Shown here: piece by piece, positions 1 to 9,550 of the stretch
Numbering within the stretch: the stretch's first letter is position 1
Layout of the letters: every line of letters begins with the position of its first letter
Source: Aquibacillus kalidii
GTDB taxonomy: Bacteria; Bacillota; Bacilli; Bacillales; Amphibacillaceae
Reading direction: 5' to 3'
DNA length: 64,000 nt
Assembly (NCBI RefSeq): GCF_014280935.1
Contig: NZ_JACLZI010000006.1
Coordinates: 20,722 to 84,721, forward strand
Made by a program: the position numbers and the translations under genes
Notes under the pieces: generated by a model
What the model saw: the letters and a program-made list of their open reading frames with translations, nothing else
Told to the model about the DNA's origin: nothing
Databases searched by the model: none

Positions 1-821
<821 letters not shown>

Positions 822-841
822 ATTATTTAAATAGCGAATTA

Positions 842-882
842 GCTCAGTCATTGTTAACATAGCAATGGCTGTGCATTTTTTT
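842..882 (+). terminator. Rho-independent terminator after sigA
   Basis: AGTCATTG at 846-853 pairs with CAATGGCT at 863-870 (one G-U pair). The stem extends outward with one mismatch, and a seven-T run starts at 876. Confidence 0.8.
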
Positions 883-944
883 GTCAGTAATAAGGTTAGT
901 GACACATAAAGCCTTATTTTCTAACTTGATTTGGGGTGAAGCTT

Positions 945-1481
945 GTGTCTGATGATAGAACAAATATTATCATCAAAGAAATTCATTATTGGAAAGAACA
1001 TCATCTTCTACCTAGTCACTACTGCGATTTTCTTCTTGCCCTATATACTCAAGGAGAAGAAAATGATTCAACCGATGTTGTAACAAATAAAGGATTTAAC
1101 CCTATCCATGTTTTCTTTTATTTAACGAATAGTTTACTACTACCGTTATCATTACTTGTCATTTATTTTACTGAATCAAACATGATAATGCAAATGCTCT
1201 TATTAATTATTTTTGTAGCCGCTTCCTTTTTATTTTACCGTTTCTTCAGTAATACCAAGGCTTTAAAAGAATCCTATTCACTGATAATTTTTTTATTAAT
1301 TATTTTTCTAGCTACTATTCAAACTACAAACCTTATATTTTCTAGTACTATATATTTAATGATCTTAACAACCATTCATTGTGCTATTTGGTTTTACCTT
1401 GGATGGAAGAAGAGGCTAGTATTTCTCTCTATTGCAGCCGTTTTAGGGGTCATAACGTTGATCATTTTTAGTATCTTGTAA
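945..1481 (+). CDS. Conserved polytopic membrane protein, function unknown
   Basis: About 178 residues. The soluble N-terminal ~45 residues contain the pattern KEIHYWKEHHLLPSHYCDF and LALYTQGEE, followed by about five hydrophobic segments (residues ~48-68, 73-93, 105-127, 130-148 and 155-175) that run to the C-terminus with almost no hydrophilic tail. I place the start at GTG 945 because GGGGTGA at 933-939 is a good ribosome binding site five bases upstream; a GTG at 936 lies inside that site. The gene stands between the sigA terminator and cccA. I do not recognise a characterised family; similar membrane proteins beside sigA/cccA in Bacillaceae are remembered only loosely. No catalytic motif is visible. 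Confidence 0.75.
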   Translation: MSDDRTNIIIKEIHYWKEHHLLPSHYCDFLLALYTQGEENDSTDVVTNKGFNPIHVFFYLTNSLLLPLSLLVIYFTESNMIMQMLLLIIFVAASFLFYRFFSNTKALKESYSLIIFLLIIFLATIQTTNLIFSSTIYLMILTTIHCAIWFYLGWKKRLVFLSIAAVLGVITLIIFSIL

Positions 1482-1566
1482 CTTTTTCGATACTTTTCCT
1501 TTTCTAAAGTAGTTTTTTCAAGTAAAATAAAGATGGTTTTGTTTATATTAATAAAAGTATGGTTCA

Positions 1567-1589
1567 GATACTAATAGTATATTAGTATC
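1567..1589. promoter_or_regulatory. Perfect 9-bp inverted repeat upstream of cccA
   Basis: GATACTAAT at 1567-1575 is repeated inverted as ATTAGTATC at 1581-1589 around five bases. There is no T run, so it is not an intrinsic terminator. Its place about 50 bases before the cccA start suggests an operator or a 5'-UTR hairpin. I cannot name a regulator. Confidence 0.4.
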
Positions 1590-1639
1590 AAGTAGGACTA
1601 CCTCGAGACAAGGGGTTTACATAAGGAGGACGTTATACC

Positions 1640-2002
1640 ATGAAAAGAAATCCGGTTATCCCTTTTGCTATTATTGCTGTTTTGGGAATTCTTGCAATGA
1701 TCGTTCTTTCCATAGTCGGTCTTGACCAACAGGATAAAATTGCAAATGGGGATGAACATCAGGAAGATACTGTATCTAGTGACCCTGAAGAAATTGTACA
1801 AAGCTGTATTGGATGTCATGGAACTGACTTAGGTGGCGGTTCTGGTGGACAACCAAGCTTGCAAAAAGTTGGAAGCAAATATTCAGAAGAAGAAATCCTT
1901 GATATTATTAACAACGGGATTGAAGGAACTGCGATGATGGGTGGAATTGTTCCCCCAGAGGAAGCAGAAGTTCTGGCAAAATGGTTAGCAGAGAAGAAAT
2001 AA
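1640..2002 (+). CDS. cccA: Membrane-anchored cytochrome c550
   Basis: A small c-type cytochrome that carries electrons toward a cytochrome c oxidase on the outer face of the membrane. The 120-residue protein has one N-terminal transmembrane anchor (residues ~7-27), a short acidic linker, and a class I cytochrome c domain with the haem attachment motif CIGCH at ~56-60. The second methionine of MMGG near residue 98 is the likely distal ligand. The order of anchor, linker and haem domain and the length match CccA of Bacillus. The start ATG has an AAGGAGG site 8-9 bases upstream. It lies next to sigA as in B. subtilis and has its own terminator. It implies respiratory growth. Confidence 0.93.
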   Translation: MKRNPVIPFAIIAVLGILAMIVLSIVGLDQQDKIANGDEHQEDTVSSDPEEIVQSCIGCHGTDLGGGSGGQPSLQKVGSKYSEEEILDIINNGIEGTAMMGGIVPPEEAEVLAKWLAEKK

Positions 2003-2012
2003 AGGGGTAAAT

Positions 2013-2050
2013 AAAAGCTTTCTGGTGTTTCAGAAAGCTTTTATTTTTTT
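2013..2050 (+). terminator. Terminator after cccA
   Basis: AAAAGCTTTCTG at 2013-2024 pairs with CAGAAAGCTTTT at 2031-2042, followed by a T-rich run to 2050. Confidence 0.9.
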
Positions 2051-2059
2051 TGGTATAAT
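2051..2059 (+). promoter_or_regulatory. Extended -10 promoter for trmK-yqfO
   Basis: TGGTATAAT fits the extended -10 consensus TGnTATAAT and begins immediately after the cccA terminator. No good -35 is available because the terminator occupies that position. It is the most plausible start for the trmK-yqfO transcript. Confidence 0.5.
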
Positions 2060-2110
2060 AGCTGTAAATATAACTACTACTAATTATCATAAAGGAGGCA
2101 GACGAATTTA

Positions 2111-2839
2111 ATGAATGAGAAGACTCTTTCACAACGCTTACAGCTAGTTGCCTCATTTTTACCAGAGGCTGCATGTTTTGCAGATATTGGTTCTGACCAT
2201 GCTTATTTACCATGTTTTGTATGTTTAAATGACTCTCAAGCTATTGCGGTTGCTGGTGAGGTGAATGAGGGTCCCTTTCAAAGTGCTAAACGTACTGTAG
2301 AGGAATTAGGACTAGCTGATAAAATAGAAGTTAGAAAAGGAGATGGTTTATCTGTCCTCAGAGAAGATGAAGTGACAGAGGTGACCATAGCTGGTATGGG
2401 TGGAGGCTTAATTTCACACATATTAGAACAAGGGAAAGATAAATTAACAAGTGTGAACCGCATTATAGCTCAGCCTAATGTTGATGCTAATGTCGTAAGG
2501 AAATGGTTCTATGAAAACAACTATGAACTTACAAGTGAACGAATAATTGAAGAAGATGGACATATTTATGAAATATTAGTCGGAGACAAAGGACAAAATC
2601 ATTCTATATATTCAGAGTTTTACTTAGAAAGCCAATTTCTGTTTGGGCCATTCTTACTCCTAGAAAAGCCGCAACCTTTTAAAAGGAAATGGGAAAGTGA
2701 AAAGGAAAAGAAAGAGTATGCTTTAGAACAAATGAAAAAGGCTAAGTTTCCAGACTGGAGAAAAATTAGTCATTTTGAGCATGAAATTAAAGTGATTCAG
2801 GAGGTACTAAGTAATGAGCAAGGATATTCTAGCCAGTGA
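2111..2839 (+). CDS. trmK: tRNA (adenine-22-N1)-methyltransferase
   Basis: TrmK (YqfN) methylates N1 of adenine 22 in the D-loop of bacterial tRNAs using S-adenosylmethionine. The 242-residue length is normal for the family. The Rossmann-type SAM site is visible near the N-terminus (ADIGSDHAYLP, residues ~24-34), followed by the acidic GEVNEGP strand end, KGDGLSVL, and the AGMGGG loop near residue ~95. A charged helical C-terminal part is typical. AAAGGAGG lies at 2091-2098, 12 bases before the ATG, which is slightly long. The last 26 bases overlap yqfO, so the two are translationally coupled as in other Bacillales. Confidence 0.93.
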   Translation: MNEKTLSQRLQLVASFLPEAACFADIGSDHAYLPCFVCLNDSQAIAVAGEVNEGPFQSAKRTVEELGLADKIEVRKGDGLSVLREDEVTEVTIAGMGGGLISHILEQGKDKLTSVNRIIAQPNVDANVVRKWFYENNYELTSERIIEEDGHIYEILVGDKGQNHSIYSEFYLESQFLFGPFLLLEKPQPFKRKWESEKEKKEYALEQMKKAKFPDWRKISHFEHEIKVIQEVLSNEQGYSSQ

Positions 2840-3929
2840 ACTAATAAATTACTTCGAGCAATGGGCACCGAAGAATTTAGCTTATGACTGGGATAACGTT
2901 GGTCTTCAAGTGGGGACCTTAAATAAACCTGTAAATAAAGTGATGGTAACACTCGATGTCATGGAGTCAGTTGTAGATGAAGCAATTGAAAAGGATGTAG
3001 ATTTAATTATTGCTCACCATCCAGTTTTATTTAAGTCTCTTAAACAGATTAATATTGACGATCCTAAAGGTAAAATATTATTAAAACTATTGAAACACGA
3101 TATAACGGTTTATGCCGCTCATACCAATTTAGATATAGTTGATGGTGGTGTTAGTGACATGCTTGCCAAACGGTTAGGCGTTCACAATACTGAAGTGCTA
3201 GTGTCATCAGAAACAGAGCAATTGTTTAAGTTAGTGGTTTATGTTCCAGAAACACATGCTGAACAATTAAAACAAGCAATTGGAAACGCTGGTACTGGAC
3301 ATATTGGTAATTACAGTCATTGTAGTTTTCAGACTCAAGGAATTGGCAGTTTTAAGCCGTTAGAGGGTGCTGATCCTTTTATAGGAAATAAAGGAAAATT
3401 AGAGATAGTAAAGGAAGCGAAAGTAGAAACTTTAATTACGAAAAAACAAGTTAATTCGATATTATCGATCATCCGTGAGGTCCATCCCTACGAAGAAGTT
3501 GCTTATGATCTGCTCCGTTTGGAAAATAAAGGGAATAACATCGGCGTAGGGAGAGTAGGGGTGCTTAAGAATAAAGTGAAACTAAAAGCGTTCTGTGATC
3601 ATGTTAAGGAAAAATTAGATGTTCCAACCTTACGTGTTACTGGGGATCTGAATCAAGAAATTCAGAGGGTTGCTATATTGGGTGGAAGCGGTGAAGATTA
3701 TATCCAAGCAGCTATTAAAGCACGTGCTGATGTGTATCTAACTGGTGATTTGACATTCCATGACGCTCAGGATGCTTGGCAAATGGGTTTAAATCTTATA
3801 GATCCAGGTCATCATGTTGAAAAGGTTATGAAACAGGGAGTAAAAGACTACCTGGATCCATTCGTCAAGGATACAAATGTAGAAGTACTCATCTCTTCTT
3901 CTAACACAGAACCATTTCAATTTTTATAA
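2814..3929 (+). CDS. yqfO: Nif3/YqfO-type dinuclear metal-binding protein
   Basis: Member of the NIF3/GTP cyclohydrolase I type 2 family; the biochemical role is not settled. At 371 residues it is the long Gram-positive form, in which a PII/CutA-like domain (roughly residues 130-235, containing the VHPYEEVAYDL segment) is inserted between the two halves of the NIF3 core. Metal ligands can be seen: the HH pair in IIAHHPVLF (~64-68), the histidine of AAHTNLD (~102), and the C-terminal DPGHHVEK. The start ATG at 2814 is supported by AGGAGGT just upstream, inside trmK. It is the second gene of a two-gene operon. Confidence 0.93.
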   Translation: MSKDILASELINYFEQWAPKNLAYDWDNVGLQVGTLNKPVNKVMVTLDVMESVVDEAIEKDVDLIIAHHPVLFKSLKQINIDDPKGKILLKLLKHDITVYAAHTNLDIVDGGVSDMLAKRLGVHNTEVLVSSETEQLFKLVVYVPETHAEQLKQAIGNAGTGHIGNYSHCSFQTQGIGSFKPLEGADPFIGNKGKLEIVKEAKVETLITKKQVNSILSIIREVHPYEEVAYDLLRLENKGNNIGVGRVGVLKNKVKLKAFCDHVKEKLDVPTLRVTGDLNQEIQRVAILGGSGEDYIQAAIKARADVYLTGDLTFHDAQDAWQMGLNLIDPGHHVEKVMKQGVKDYLDPFVKDTNVEVLISSSNTEPFQFL

Positions 3930-3997
3930 GAGAGTATCAGGCTTAATGCAAATTTTCCATAGACTCACCAGTAAGAAATTGGATAGGCAATATTACG

Positions 3998-4119
3998 AAG
4001 CAAATTTTTATGTTTTTTCTAATTTCACGACGTTAGCTGCCCTTTAACAAAGCGAATTCTTATTGTTTTTCTAATTTCGCATAGAGAATTCTTGATATTT
4101 ATCTAATTATCGAAGTTAG
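3998..4119. repeat. Degenerate short repeats in the yqfO-ispH gap
   Basis: The 294-base gap between yqfO and the ispH terminator holds no gene. Three similar AT-rich units occur at about 3998-4031, 4049-4083 and 4082-4119. They share GAATTCTT-like starts and a TCTAATTTCGC-like end with changes. They may be worn tandem repeats or only compositional similarity. Confidence 0.3.
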
Positions 4120-4223
4120 AATTCCTTTCGATTCACAATCCACAGCGTCGCATTTGCACTCAGTTAATTAAAGAATATAGTTACTGGAGAGTTTATCTCT
4201 ATTACGTATTTAGAATGGAAATA

Positions 4224-4260
4224 AACAAGGATGAGGAGTTTCTCCTCATCCTTGTTATTT
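4224..4260. terminator. Convergent terminator between yqfO and ispH
   Basis: A 14-15 bp perfect stem, AACAAGGATGAGGA at 4224-4237 with TCCTCATCCTTGTT at 4243-4256, is followed by T's on the plus strand. The ispH stop codon lies inside the right arm, so it probably stops transcription from both sides. Confidence 0.85.
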
Positions 4261-5199
4261 TTTGACTTTAACTTTTGGTAAAATTTTATTTTGTGCCACT
4301 TTAGATTCCTTGTTCCACGTTTCTTCATTATTCAAATCATAGTTCTCTATGAATTTGATTACTTCTTTAGTAATGGGAGTTGGGGTAGATGCCCCAGCTG
4401 TAATTGCCACTTTATTAACCCCTTGCAACCATTCTAAATCAATTTCAGACACATCAGCAATCCTGTATGCAACAGTTCCTGCAACTTCCATTGACACTTG
4501 TGCTAATCTGTTAGAATTGTTACTTCTAGGATCTCCTACTACTAAGGTAAGGTCAGCCTCTTTAGCTTGTTCTGCAACAGCTTCCTGCCTAACTTGGGTA
4601 GCCATACAAATCTCTTGTATCATTTCTGTTTGTGGATACATTTCCTTGACTTTTTGCATGACGTCATAAACATCCCATTGACTCATTGTAGTCTGGTTTG
4701 TTACTAGTATTTTGTCGCTTTCGATATTCAACTTTTTAACATCTTCCTCCGTTTGAACGAGGTGAACATGACCAGGTGCTACACCAACAGCGCCTTCAGG
4801 TTCAGGATGACCTTTTTTCCCTATATACACAATTTCATAGTTTTCCTTTACTTTAGCACGAATTAAGTCATGGGTCCGTGTTACGTCCGGACATGTTGCA
4901 TCGAGTACAGTCAATCCCTTTTCCCTTGCTCTATCTTTCACTTCTGGTGATACACCGTGAGCTGTGAAAATAACTGTACCTTCTTGAATTTCCTCTAGTA
5001 ATTCAGCTCTATCCTTACCATCAAGTGTAACGACACCTTCATTTTCAAATGCTTCTGTTACATGGGAGTTGTGTACAATCATCCCGAGTATATATATTGG
5101 ACGGGGTAGATTTGGATCTTTTACTGCATTCTGTGCAATAACCATCGCATCTACTACTCCATAACAATAACCTCTTGGAGCAATTTTAATTACTTCCAT
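4255..5199 (-). CDS. ispH: 4-hydroxy-3-methylbut-2-enyl diphosphate reductase
   Basis: IspH (LytB, YqfP) carries out the last step of the MEP pathway, reducing HMBPP to IPP and DMAPP with an oxygen-sensitive [4Fe-4S] cluster. The 314-residue protein shows the three cluster cysteines in their conserved settings: RGYCYGV near residue 12, [11 protein letters not shown] near 102, and [10 protein letters not shown] near 198. Also visible are the substrate-site histidines ([15 protein letters not shown]) and TAGASTPTP near the C-terminus. It is transcribed alone, away from cshB. ispG, the preceding enzyme of the pathway, lies 4.3 kb further on, also on the minus strand, as in B. subtilis. Confidence 0.96.
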   Translation of the reverse strand: MEVIKIAPRGYCYGVVDAMVIAQNAVKDPNLPRPIYILGMIVHNSHVTEAFENEGVVTLDGKDRAELLEEIQEGTVIFTAHGVSPEVKDRAREKGLTVLDATCPDVTRTHDLIRAKVKENYEIVYIGKKGHPEPEGAVGVAPGHVHLVQTEEDVKKLNIESDKILVTNQTTMSQWDVYDVMQKVKEMYPQTEMIQEICMATQVRQEAVAEQAKEADLTLVVGDPRSNNSNRLAQVSMEVAGTVAYRIADVSEIDLEWLQGVNKVAITAGASTPTPITKEVIKFIENYDLNNEETWNKESKVAQNKILPKVKVKK

Positions 5200-5329
5200 T
5201 TCGAATCCCCCTCTAAAAATTCTATGTCTTTATAATAATAAAATTAAATCCTATTCCTTACGCAAATGTTAGGTCGCATAGATTAAGATTTTTTGCGCAT
5301 TACTTTCATTATATAGGTAAAACTATAAG

Positions 5330-5357
5330 TTGACAAAGGAATTATACGAGCTATTAC
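5330..5357 (+). promoter_or_regulatory. Probable SigA promoter for cshB
   Basis: A consensus -35 TTGACA at 5330-5335 is followed 16 bases later by TATTAC at 5352-5357. It is the only good -35 in the cshB-ispH gap. A TATAAT also occurs at 5402-5407 without a matching -35. Confidence 0.45.
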
Positions 5358-5446
5358 TAATTAATTATATGAATCAGTGTGCAATTTATGGCAGTCTACC
5401 CTATAATAGGTAAGAAAGAATTATGCACGTAGAAGGAGTAATACAC

Positions 5447-6763
5447 ATGGAAAACCATTTATTTAAACAATTCGCTCTTAAACCTATCATAAATGAGGTA
5501 ATTGATAAATTAGAGTTTTATGAGCCAACACCTATTCAGCATCAGGTAATCCCTGCAGTGCTAAGAGGTGAAAGCATTATTGGACAATCTGAAACAGGTT
5601 CTGGGAAAACCCACTCTTTTCTATTGCCCTTGATGAGCAAAATGAATACGGATGAAGCAAAGGTACAATTTGTTGTAACATCTCCAACAAGAGAATTGGC
5701 TTCTCAAATTTATGATGAGATAAAGAAGATAATTAAATTTGCCAATAAAGAAGAGGAATGGACATCTAAATTACTAATTGGTGGAACAGATAAAAAACGT
5801 AGTATTGAAAAGTTGAGGGAGCAACCACATATTGTGGTGGGAACACCAGGTAGAATTTATGACCTTGTAGAAGAAGGAGCGCTTGACATATATTCTGCAA
5901 ACTCATTTGTTGTTGATGAAGCAGACTTAATGTTGGATCTTGGTTTGATTAAAGAAGTAGACCAAATATTAGTTCGTGCAAATCCCTCGATCCATTTAAT
6001 GGTATTCTCTGCTACTATACCGGAAAGACTCCAACCCTTTTTAAAGAAGTATTTGGAAAATCCATCCTATTTCAAAATACATGACAAATTAGCACCTGAA
6101 AAAATGGAACACCGTTTAGTGCCTTTACGTCACCGTGATACCGCTGAAATGATTCATCGCATCTCAAAGACTATTCAGCCTTATTTGGCGATTATTTTTA
6201 CGAATGGAAAGGAATTAGCTAATCAGCTAGCTAGAGACTTAAATGAAAAAGGTTTGGAAGTAGGTCTAATTCACGGTGGGCTGAATCCAAGAGAAAGAAA
6301 AAGAGTGTTAAAGGATATCCAGAATTTGCGTTATCAATATATCGTAGCTACTGATCTTGCTGCTCGTGGAATTGATATAAAAGGTGTAAGTCATGTTATT
6401 AATGCTCAAATGCCGAAAGAAGAAGATTTTTATGTTCACAGAGTAGGTCGTACAGCTCGGGCGGGTATGGAAGGTATTGCAATTAATATTTATAGTGATG
6501 ATGACCTACCTCTTGTTGAGAAATTAGAGCAAAAGGGATTGGTGTTCCAAAGTTACGATGTAGTTAATGGAGAGTGGAAAGAAACAAAGGCTTGGAATGA
6601 AAGAAATAAAAGAAAGAAAACGGAATCGAATATTGAAAAAGAAGCATGGAAACGAGTTCGTAAGCCTAAAAAAGTAAAGCCTGGTTATAAACGAAAAATG
6701 AAGTACCAGAAAGATCAAGCAAAACGTAAGTTAAAACGAAATAACAATCCGAATAATCGCTGA
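5447..6763 (+). CDS. cshB: DEAD-box ATP-dependent RNA helicase CshB
   Basis: An RNA helicase of the YqfR/CshB type, which remodels RNA during cold adaptation and ribosome assembly. The motifs run in order: Q motif (FYEPTPIQ), Walker A (SETGSGKT), PTRELA, GTPGR, DEAD, SAT, then helicase domain 2 ending in HRVGRTARAG. After ~residue 370 comes a strongly basic tail rich in K and R, a likely RNA-binding extension. I choose ATG 5447 because AAGGAG lies eight bases upstream; an in-frame ATG at 5423 would put that site inside the gene. The product is 438 residues, the usual size for CshB. nfo follows after 47 bases, as in B. subtilis yqfR-yqfS. Confidence 0.95.
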   Translation: MENHLFKQFALKPIINEVIDKLEFYEPTPIQHQVIPAVLRGESIIGQSETGSGKTHSFLLPLMSKMNTDEAKVQFVVTSPTRELASQIYDEIKKIIKFANKEEEWTSKLLIGGTDKKRSIEKLREQPHIVVGTPGRIYDLVEEGALDIYSANSFVVDEADLMLDLGLIKEVDQILVRANPSIHLMVFSATIPERLQPFLKKYLENPSYFKIHDKLAPEKMEHRLVPLRHRDTAEMIHRISKTIQPYLAIIFTNGKELANQLARDLNEKGLEVGLIHGGLNPRERKRVLKDIQNLRYQYIVATDLAARGIDIKGVSHVINAQMPKEEDFYVHRVGRTARAGMEGIAINIYSDDDLPLVEKLEQKGLVFQSYDVVNGEWKETKAWNERNKRKKTESNIEKEAWKRVRKPKKVKPGYKRKMKYQKDQAKRKLKRNNNPNNR

Positions 6764-6810
6764 TAATATGATAAAATAGATAGGAAAAAGTGTGAGAGGG
6801 GTAAACCGAC

Positions 6811-7701
6811 GTGAAAATAGGTTCACATGTGTCAATGAGTGGAAAGAAAATGTTATTAGGATCTAGTGAGGAGGCAGCATCTTATGGATCCAATGTATTT
6901 ATGATATATACAGGAGCGCCACAAAATACGAGAAGAAAACCAATTGAAGAATTAAATATAGAAGCTGGTTTACAACATATGAAAGAAAATAATATAGAGG
7001 AAATTGTAGTACATGCCCCTTATATTATAAATATTGGTAATTCTACTAAACCTGCTACATTTGAACTAGGGGTTAACTTTCTAAGAAGTGAAATAGAAAG
7101 AACGGCTGCAATAGGTGCAAAACAAATCGTTTTACACCCAGGTGCTCATGTCGGGGAAGGTGCTGAAAAAGGCATAGCAAAGATTATCGAAGGATTGAAT
7201 GAAGTGCTTTATGCTGAACAAGAAGTACAAATAGCGTTAGAGACTATGGCTGGTAAAGGATCTGAAGTTGGTCGTTCTTTTGATGAATTAGCAAGGATTA
7301 TAGATGGTGTAAAATATAATGATAAACTGTCCATTTGTATGGATACGTGCCATATCCATGACGCAGGTTATGACGTAGTCAATGATTTTGACGGTGTCTT
7401 GGACGAGTTTGATCGTATCATTGGAATTGACCGGATAAAAGTTATTCATGTAAATGACAGTAAAAATGTAACTGGTGCCCAAAAAGATAGACATGAAAAT
7501 ATAGGGTTTGGTCATATTGGATATGATGCACTAAGATACGTTGTCCACCATCCTCAGCTAGTTGATTTACCAAAAATTTTAGAAACACCGTTTGTCGGAG
7601 AGGATAAAAAGAACAAAAAACCTCCGTACAAGTTTGAGATAGAAATGTTAAAAGATAAATCTTTTGTGACTGACTTGAAGGATAAAATAATGAATCAATA
7701 A
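6811..7701 (+). CDS. nfo: Deoxyribonuclease IV (AP endonuclease)
   Basis: Endonuclease IV (Nfo, YqfS) cuts the backbone 5' to abasic sites in base excision repair. The 296-residue TIM barrel begins [15 protein letters not shown] and shows the trinuclear zinc ligands: VVHAPYIIN (His ~69), VLHPGAH (His ~109), ALETMAGKG (Glu ~146), [12 protein letters not shown] (His/Asp ~180-185), VIHVNDSK (His ~214) and the [12 protein letters not shown] segment (~227-238). Translation starts at a GTG with GAGAGGGGT upstream. In B. subtilis the gene is under SigG and protects germinating spores; I did not identify a SigG promoter here. A terminator overlaps the stop. Confidence 0.96.
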   Translation: MKIGSHVSMSGKKMLLGSSEEAASYGSNVFMIYTGAPQNTRRKPIEELNIEAGLQHMKENNIEEIVVHAPYIINIGNSTKPATFELGVNFLRSEIERTAAIGAKQIVLHPGAHVGEGAEKGIAKIIEGLNEVLYAEQEVQIALETMAGKGSEVGRSFDELARIIDGVKYNDKLSICMDTCHIHDAGYDVVNDFDGVLDEFDRIIGIDRIKVIHVNDSKNVTGAQKDRHENIGFGHIGYDALRYVVHHPQLVDLPKILETPFVGEDKKNKKPPYKFEIEMLKDKSFVTDLKDKIMNQ

Positions 7702-7737
7702 AAAAACTCACAAGCTTTCTGCTTGTGAGTTTTTTTA
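7701..7737 (+). terminator. Terminator after nfo
   Basis: AACTCACAAGC pairs with GCTTGTGAGTT around a five-base loop, with flanking A and T runs. It may work in both directions and also close yqfT. Confidence 0.92.
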
Positions 7738-7825
7738 TGCCTGGAATTTGGATTAAGAAAGCTTCCTTTGTCTAGTTATAGTTTAGTTATTTTGTCGACT
7801 ATAAGTGTTTTTGTACTTACTCAGA

Positions 7826-8110
7826 CTACTTAAACCAGGATTCAACACCGTGCTCTTTGATTAGCTTATTAAATAACTTTTGAGCTTGTTGAGCAGTTTT
7901 TAAGTCGGTTAATTGTGCTAGTTTTTTAAACAGCTTCATCCTGTCTTGTTCACTTAGAGGATCTAAATTTGTATTACTTAAGTATGAAGAGATTTGATTT
8001 GCTTGCTTTTCCGAGATAGGGATCTGATATTGCTTACTATACTCAAGCAATTCTTTTGGATTTACATTTTTTAACTTCTTGTTGATCATTCCCTTTATAA
8101 AACTATTCAT
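7826..8110 (-). CDS. yqfT: DUF2624-family protein YqfT
   Basis: A small 94-residue helical cytoplasmic protein, rich in lysine, glutamine and leucine (KKLKNVNPKELLEY, QANQISSYL, QDRMKLFKKLAQL). Sequence, length and position directly after nfo on the opposite strand match the DUF2624/YqfT family of Bacillus; the function is unknown. There is no signal peptide, membrane segment or cysteine. A GGGAGA sequence precedes the ATG on the minus strand. Confidence 0.85.
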   Translation of the reverse strand: MNSFIKGMINKKLKNVNPKELLEYSKQYQIPISEKQANQISSYLSNTNLDPLSEQDRMKLFKKLAQLTDLKTAQQAQKLFNKLIKEHGVESWFK

Positions 8111-8284
8111 AGTGTTAGTCTCCCTTAGAACGTATTAGACATTGTATCGTATGTATGATGAAAAGATTCTGTGATTGTTGAAGTCGATTATTTGCATGTT
8201 AGATATAAAATGTTTAATATGTTGTGCTGAGGTAAAAGTAAAATAAGAGAACAGTTAAAGCACGGACTAGAAGGAGTGTTATGT

Positions 8285-8980
8285 TTGAAAAAATTAAATA
8301 TAGCCGTGGTAACGCTAGTAGTCATAGTAAATTATATAGGATATGTTTGGATAGATAAATATCAAAGCAAGGTTGAGTCTTTGGAGGCTGAAAATCAAGA
8401 GTTATTGAATGAAAATCAGCGGCTAGAAGCTGCAGAAAGTTATTCTGAATTACCGACGCCGAAAGAAACGAAGGGGTATAAAAATTGGTCCAAATACGTA
8501 AACATATCTGCTGAGATGGAAAAAGACAGTGATGGAAACTTTAAACAAAGTTGGGGCATCTTCCTTGTTAAGGAAGCAGCAAAATATCAAATTGATCCTT
8601 TTATTGCCTATGAATTATTAAAAGTAGAAACAGGGGCGACTTTTGATCCTGATTTAATTGGTCCTAAAACTAAATATGGACAGGCGTACGGTATGGCTCA
8701 GTTTATGAGAAATACCGCTCCATGGATTGCCGATATGGCAAACATGCCATACAAAGATGAATTGTTATTTGATCCGTATTATTCGATGAAATTATCCTTA
8801 GTTTATCTAGATTTTCTAAAGGAGAGATATGGAAATTGGAATGAAGCTCTAACTGCGTATCATCGTGGAATGGGTGGTATGAAGCAATATAAAGAAAAAA
8901 ATGGTCATGCAAAAAGTAAATACGCTACTCGGATACAGAGAAATGCAGAAAAATATCAATCCGTGGCCACTATTAATTAA
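8285..8980 (+). CDS. Membrane-anchored SLT-domain (lytic transglycosylase-like) protein
   Basis: Probably a peptidoglycan-cleaving lytic transglycosylase on the outer face of the membrane. About 231 residues: a short N-terminal hydrophobic anchor (~5-22), a heptad-like coiled segment (residues ~28-50), then a goose-type SLT domain. In the SLT domain the catalytic glutamate fits LLKVETGATFDPDL, followed by YGMAQFM and AYHRGMGGM. I prefer TTG 8285 because AAGGAG ends about nine bases upstream; the ATG at 8281 is out of frame and the in-frame GTG at 8276 overlaps the binding site. It sits where B. subtilis has yqfU-zur-yqfW, so it is a local replacement. Confidence 0.85.
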   Translation: MKKLNIAVVTLVVIVNYIGYVWIDKYQSKVESLEAENQELLNENQRLEAAESYSELPTPKETKGYKNWSKYVNISAEMEKDSDGNFKQSWGIFLVKEAAKYQIDPFIAYELLKVETGATFDPDLIGPKTKYGQAYGMAQFMRNTAPWIADMANMPYKDELLFDPYYSMKLSLVYLDFLKERYGNWNEALTAYHRGMGGMKQYKEKNGHAKSKYATRIQRNAEKYQSVATIN

Positions 8981-9069
8981 TATTTCCAAGAGTAGAAAAA
9001 TGTGCCGTGTAAGTATTTCTTGATAGTCCATATACTATAAAAGCACCTCGACAAAGGAGGGTTTCAACG

Positions 9070-9516
9070 ATGGACAAATCGTATCGTAATACAAGAGACG
9101 AAGAAGTCGAAAAGGCCCCAAAAATTGGGGGAGAAGAGCCTGATATCGTAAACTATACACAGCAAGGAAGAAATATTCCCCCTGTTGTAGAAGACGAAGA
9201 GCTTTATTCCCTTGATGAAGCATATAAGAGGGAAGCAGAGTTTGCCCAAGAACTTACTGCTGACGAATTCAACAGACCAATGACCACAGGCGAACCAAGA
9301 ACAGAAATGAAATCGGAAGTAAAAACCGGTTTTGGGTGGTTAGCCGTGATTTTATCTTTATTATCGTTTTTTGTTTGGCCCGTAATAATGGGGGCTGCAG
9401 GGATAATATTTGGTTTTGTTGCAAAACGTCGAGGTGCGGATACACTTGGTAACACAGCGATTATTGCTGGTGCCATTTCAATCATTATCACTATGTTCAT
9501 AGCACCATTTGTCTAG
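9070..9516 (+). CDS. yqfX: YqfX-like membrane protein
   Basis: A 148-residue protein with an acidic, proline-rich cytoplasmic N-terminal half (to ~residue 85) and two C-terminal membrane segments joined by a short basic loop (FGFVAKRRGADTLG), a DUF4190-like hairpin. Position just before ispG and this layout match YqfX of B. subtilis; the function is unknown. AAAGGAGG lies 5-8 bases before the ATG. A bidirectional terminator separates it from ispG. Confidence 0.75.
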   Translation: MDKSYRNTRDEEVEKAPKIGGEEPDIVNYTQQGRNIPPVVEDEELYSLDEAYKREAEFAQELTADEFNRPMTTGEPRTEMKSEVKTGFGWLAVILSLLSFFVWPVIMGAAGIIFGFVAKRRGADTLGNTAIIAGAISIIITMFIAPFV

Positions 9517-9520
9517 ATAG

Positions 9521-9550
9521 AAAAAGCTGGCTCTTTAGCCAGCTTTTTTT
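9521..9550. terminator. Bidirectional terminator between yqfX and ispG
   Basis: AAAAGCTGGCT pairs with AGCCAGCTTTT around CTTT, with A's on one side and seven T's on the other. Confidence 0.93.

Noticed and set aside
3998..4119. CRISPR-like array
   Set aside because: Units are too few, too unlike each other and not separated by unique spacers; no cas genes are present.
5402..5407. TATAAT as the cshB promoter -10
   Set aside because: No acceptable -35 at 16-18 bases; the TTGACA at 5330 fits another -10.
8281..8283. ATG as the start of the SLT gene
   Set aside because: It is out of frame with the SLT domain; TTG 8285 is in frame and well placed relative to AAGGAG.
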